Assembly (NCBI RefSeq): GCF_014805625.2 | Contig: NW_023998417.1 | Span: 10,926,744 to 10,990,743, forward strand | Source: Glossina fuscipes | Taxonomy: Eukaryota; Arthropoda; Insecta; Diptera; Glossinidae | Reading direction: 5' to 3' | Length of the DNA: 64,000 nucleotides | In this document: in pieces, positions 59,485 to 64,000 of the stretch | Position numbering within the stretch: position 1 is the stretch's first letter | How the letters are laid out: each line of letters begins with the position of its first letter | Translations under genes and position numbers: made by a program | Notes under the pieces: model-generated | The model's input: only the letters and a program-made list of their open reading frames with translations | What the model was told of the DNA's origin: nothing | Database searches by the model: none

Positions 59485-60795
59485 CTAACCGTTTCAAGGT
59501 ATATCATCCATAGTGGTGTGTGCTGCTCTCTGCTTTGTTTGTTGACTGAATCTCTTTCTAAATAATAATAATAGATGCGATGTACAAATAAGCTCACGTA
59601 CGCGTTCATTTAGTTGAACACGTTTAGTGGTGATTAATGAGAATATCTTTATAAAGATGCTGCATGAAAACGAAAAAAAAAAAAAACAAAAAAAAACAGA
59701 AAAAAAAAAAATAAATAAATAAAAAGCAAAAGCAAAAATCAACCGAAAGTTGTTGAACTAGTTAGTAACAATTTGAGAACGAAATTAGTAGAGCAATACA
59801 TTATACGTAACTACGGTCAACGCATTTTAGAAGAACTTGAGAGAAATTTAATCGATAGACATTAAACGATTGCAACGATTAAAGTGCACACATCAAATAC
59901 TGTAGCATTCCTAACTCGATTATTTAAAAAAAAAAAAAAAAAAAAATGAAAAAAATTTCATCATTTTGACATTCGAACTGACATATAGATAGAGCTAAAG
60001 CTATCTAATGCTTTTTTCTTTAATCGCCAATGACTAGCGCGCTATAAAAGGATAAATGAATGGCTGCGTAATGAGATATTTATTTATTCCGACATCCGGG
60101 TTAAAAGAGAATTTCTTTAGAAGAATCAATTCTTAGCGACGTCAAATATTGCAATCACTGTAACGTAAGAGACGCATGAGAGATCGCGAAGTATATTTAC
60201 TTGGTCAGCATAAGGTTTCAATTCGATTTGCTAATGTATCTCTGCTTTTTTCTTGTCTCAGGTCAATTACCCCATAATCGTGTGTCCTTTCGTTATATTT
60301 TAAAATCGCAAAGCTAGAGTCTTCTTGATTAACATAACATTCTAAGTCGATTCAGTTATATTATTCCGACTACTTTTTGCTGATGGTCGTCTAAGGTGAA
60401 AACGTTCGCAACTCTTAGTCGTAATGATTCTAAACACATATCACTAACGGGTTTGTAATCAGAGATCTTTCAAATAAGCAAATACTGATCAAAGCTTGAG
60501 AAAAGGACCCGTCGTCCAAGATTTTAAAGAACAATAGGCGTGGTCAGTTTCCAAATCTGAATCTTGCTACCTAAATACAAAAGTAAAACCTCATCGAAAG
60601 GATTAGCATAGTAGTAATGTTCTTCATTCGGCTAATCTAGCTTTTCATGTCTTACTTGAAGGTTAAGAGGAAATACAGTTTATTAAGCATGCGCATAGAC
60701 TTTCATGGCCTTCGGATAATAATAATATTTAGTTACAGAGAATATTAATTAAATGATTTATTTGACGGCTCATTACTTAAATGTAAAATATATAT

Positions 60796-60832
60796 AACAC
60801 ACACACACACACACACACACACAGAGAGAGAT
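60796..60832. repeat. (AC)n / (AG)n compound microsatellite
   Basis: AC units pass directly into AGAGAG. Confidence 0.9.
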
Positions 60833-61347
60833 AGAGCGTAACCTAAACTGCTTTCAATGAAATTGCAAATCAAACGATTGTTGATTAATGACCATGACCT
60901 GTGCTTCGTTAACCCGTTTATCGTTAAGCTTTTCTGTGCCTTTTTTGCATTTTCCTTTCTTTCTTATTCTTTCTTCTCTTTATTATTATTTTCTTATTTC
61001 TTTTTTATTTTTTTTTATTTTGACATAATTACCGAATAAATGTGACAGAGGTAAAGATAAACTGTTTAAAATATGATCAAATTGGCCAAAGAATTGATCG
61101 TCAACAATCAATGTGGTATTGTTGACATGGCTGATGTTGGTGCAGCTATTTCTTTTTTTTCGCTTTTTTCGCTTTTTGTTGTTGCTTAAGCAAGCTCATT
61201 CATTCGATGATGTTAAGTAACAGAAATTTGCAAAGTCGTTAAGCGCAATTAGCCACAATAAATGTATGTGTGTCAAATTACTATTGAAGTAGAGAGCGCA
61301 GGCAGTATGCAACTGGACTGGATGTGAATACACACGAGGACCGTTTA

Positions 61348-61378
61348 TATATATATACATATATACATATATATATAG
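61348..61378. repeat. (TA)n with CATA units
   Basis: Three TATATA blocks spaced by ACATA. Confidence 0.85.
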
Positions 61379-61982
61379 TATAAGTGGTGGCAAGTGGAGA
61401 CAATCACCGTAGACCGACGATATGACAACGAACTAAGCTGCTTGGTTAAGGAACAATTTATGGCAACAAGAGGAAGGAGTTTTTTTTTTTTTTTTGTATT
61501 TTTTTTTGGATTTTTTTTAAAATTTTTTTTTTATAAATTTTCAACGCTTTCTATCAATGGCATTGAAATCAACAATTAATGGATCTGTGCTGCTATTAAA
61601 GTACAAAAAAAAAAAAAAAAAAAATGTATTTTTAACAATAACTAAATAAAAACGAATGCGTTGCAAAACACTATTAATTGTGATGCTTTCTTATGGGGAT
61701 TCTTGCTTGATTTTGAAATTAGTTTGTGATTAGTTCACAATGCAGTTATTTGTGTGCTGTTAGACTGAAATGAAAAAGTCACGAAATCCCAATCGCATAC
61801 AGAGTGCAAGAGTATAATTCTCGCGCTTTCTAAACCATTAATCTTTAAAATTTTCAAAATCATACCCCAAACCGGGAAGAAGAAGCCTTTTCTTACATAC
61901 TGGGCTTTAATTGCTTGACGTTACCTTTACCCGTATATTCGATCATACGTGTATACATAAATAAATCATTGAAGTTCTAAGG

Positions 61983-62013
<31 letters not shown>

Positions 62014-62191
62014 TGAAATTATAACTAAGTTTCGCTTTGCTTTTATCGAAGAATGGCATGAAATGAGATTAAAATTGCATACCGTTCTGTGGACTGTGGC
62101 AAATTTTCAACACCCGCCGCCTGAACAATTATAATGCTACCAAACAAATTAACCGCGTCGCCAACAGGCAGACAAGCAAGCCAACAACAGT

Positions 62192-62224
62192 CAAGGAAGG
62201 CAAGGCAAGGCAAGGCAAGGCAAA
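62192..62224. repeat. (CAAGG)n pentanucleotide repeat
   Basis: Five to six CAAGG units, preceded by a GGCAGACAAGCAAGCC stretch. Open frames on both strands here are repeat-driven. Confidence 0.95.
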
Positions 62225-62277
62225 CACGAAGCCAGGCACGCAGGCAAGTCGATAGATACTTGCTATTGCATACATAT

Positions 62278-62281
<4 letters not shown>

Positions 62282-62314
<33 letters not shown>
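62282..62314. repeat. (AT)n microsatellite
   Basis: Sixteen AT units. Confidence 0.95.
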
Positions 62315-62317
<3 letters not shown>

Positions 62318-63225
62318 CAAAAGAAACAAGAATACGATAACATGTGCGGCTGCTCACTTGCCACTAAAACTGAGTTAGTAGCTTGGAATCAGCAGCAACA
62401 GATGTCAGAGCTTTTTTCATTTTCTCATTTCTTGCTCAGTTCTTTTTTTTTTTTTTTGTTTTCCTTTAATGTTTTCCTTAATCTTGGTACGATTTGTTTT
62501 CCTTAAGATTTATTGAGTTATAATTTGGGCGTAAATCCCTATTTGTGTTATCTGGTTAATGGTGTGGTGTTGTATGCAAGGAATGAGGCAACAACTCTCT
62601 TCGTATTTAAATAAATCAATGCTAAGAATATTTCTTATTTTTATTCTTCTTTGGAAGATTTTTTTTTGTTTTTCTTCTCTTTTTTTTTTCTCTCTTTTAA
62701 TGAATCAAAAAGCCCTGAACACAAGTGTGATGCTTAAGTTGCAATGCCTTGCATTGCAGGATTTTCCATTGGTATCTGCTATAGCGTGTGACAAGGCGAC
62801 AAATTTATGGCGCAATGTCAGTGAAGTCAATGATTATTCATTATATTAATGCTTCCATAATGAATTGTTAATTGCTTGCTAAAAACTCCAAACTCCAACA
62901 AAAAAAAAACTTGAACACAATAATGCCGCCCAGTTGTACACGGAATGTTTGAGACCGTATAAAAAGTAGCATATGTTTATTTCACGATTTTCCAAGAATT
63001 TTGATTAAAACATTTTTATCACTTTTTTCTTTACATTTTAAAGTGTTTTGTCTTGAATTCTTTTCGTTTTTTTTTTCTTTTTGCCTTTTTTTTTTTTTTT
63101 TGTATCCAAAACAATAATAAACTTCGCATTTGATTTATAACTTTTAAATATTTAACACATGTCAGTTGAACAAATAAAATAACTAACGCAACAATACATC
63201 TTTATATACGCCTTTGTTCATCAGT

Positions 63226-63265
63226 AATAGTAGCAGTGGTAATAGTAGGAATAGTAGTTGTAGTA
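63226..63265. repeat. Imperfect (AGT)n tract
   Basis: AGT/GGT/AAT trinucleotides. Confidence 0.75.
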
Positions 63266-63343
63266 CATCTTTTGATATAAAACTGAAAACAAATTTGTTT
63301 CATTCATTTCGCTAATGTGTCATTATCAACGACATCATTATAT

Positions 63344-63344
<1 letters not shown>

Positions 63345-63368
<24 letters not shown>
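63345..63368. repeat. Poly(T) run, 24
   Basis: T homopolymer. Confidence 0.9.
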
Positions 63369-63374
<6 letters not shown>

Positions 63375-64000
63375 TTACGGTATTCTCTCTCTGTTAATTA
63401 TGTCAAAATGAAATCGTGTGTTAATAATCGTTTATTTATAATCGTATTCAATTCGTATAAAACCGAAAACACTCTATATTCTGCAAAGAAAAAGCAACAA
63501 ATAGGAAAATTTTATTTGGTCATGAACGAATTTTTATACCCATTACCCATTTATATCGTGTACTAATTATAGTTTATGATCGACGAGCAAAAGCCATGAA
63601 AAGCAAAGATATTTACAGTTTTTGTTACATGGGCTAAGGGATGTTGTAGGTGTGTTCTTTACAATACCTTCATTTTCGCTAACGTGAGAATGCAAATATG
63701 AATGCGATACTACATAGTTGAGCAGACGGACAAACCGATAGACGAACTGACAGACGTGCTTAGGTGCTTTTCGAGTTTGAAATTGGTCAAGAATTAATAG
63801 ACATTAAGGGGCTTTTGAAGCTTCCTTTTGCGCGGTATGGAAAAAATTCAAATTTTGATACACCTTAATATTGAATAGGCGTGGCCTTTATTGTACAGAA
63901 CGAACAGACAGAAATGCTTGAATTGATTTAGAGTTTGATGCCGATCAAGAATGTATGCAATTTGTGTGGTCTGTGAAACTTCACGCTGGGCGTTGCAGAC

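Larger units (their letters stand above)
59485..64000. other. AT-rich noncoding right end
   Basis: Simple repeats and homopolymer runs (59672-59711, 59927-59946, 61481-61525, 61604-61624, 61983-62014, 63081-63101, 63345-63368). No convincing exon or transposon motif. The last about 450 bp (63550-64000) are repeat-poor but not recognisable. Confidence 0.5.

Noticed and set aside
62043..62357. Overlapping open frames on both strands
   Set aside because: All produced by the (CAAGG)n and (AT)n repeats.
1..64000. CRISPR arrays, operons, ribosome binding sites, rRNA genes
   Set aside because: None seen; the direct repeats present are microsatellites without spacers, and the sequence is eukaryotic in character.

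Overview
This is a strongly AT-rich eukaryotic window with dense microsatellites: dinucleotide, AAC/TTG, GAT/ATC and AAT tracts, plus many A or T runs of 15-28. It has no bacterial-style gene packing. It holds decayed non-LTR retrotransposon pieces (an RNase H type and a jockey-like type), a possible Tc1-like DNA-transposon relic and one probable tRNA-derived SINE. Together with an arthropod-style Inr/DPE core promoter near the left end, this suggests a dipteran insect, perhaps a higher fly with large introns. That assignment is an inference from composition and repeats; no gene could be named.

Layout. 1-215 is simple-sequence DNA. About 300-990 is a less AT-rich block with an Inr-like CAGTC at 306-310 and a DPE match (AGTCAT) at exactly +28 to +33, followed by a good 5' splice site at 991; it reads as a promoter and an untranslated first exon on the + strand. 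From 991 to about 64000 almost everything looks intronic or intergenic. Short exon-like segments on the + strand stand out: 19376-19466, 22546-22625, 28804-28845 (a 42-nt microexon with textbook splice sites), 57341-57414 and 59263-59484 (ending in a stop). In one reading the last four have compatible splice phases, so they could belong to one + strand gene started by the 307 promoter or by one outside the window. This is a hypothesis: no homologue was recognised and RNA evidence is needed.

Mobile DNA. A probable tRNA-derived SINE (16626-16807) has A- and B-box-like sequences, an (AAT)n tail and a perfect 10-bp target-site duplication. The 3' end of an RNase H-bearing non-LTR ORF2 lies on the minus strand at 26346-27000. 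A jockey-clade reverse transcriptase C-terminus lies on the plus strand at about 39880-40310. A degraded Tc1-like transposase lies near 53327-53565. A short RT-like segment at 20500-20690 is weaker. All are broken by stops or frameshifts.

Other structure includes a degenerate telomere-like CCCTAA/CCTTA tract (12456-12742), a 39-bp tandem duplication beside it, paired hairpins near 6.9-7.1 kb, a perfect AT palindrome at 42.7 kb, a 10-N assembly gap inside a (TTG)n array (49659-49668), and a strand switch of the longer AAC and GAT trinucleotide tracts at about 33 kb. I saw no rRNA, no functional tRNA, no CRISPR array and no convincing complete protein-coding gene. Most ORFs of 60-150 codons are translations of simple repeats.
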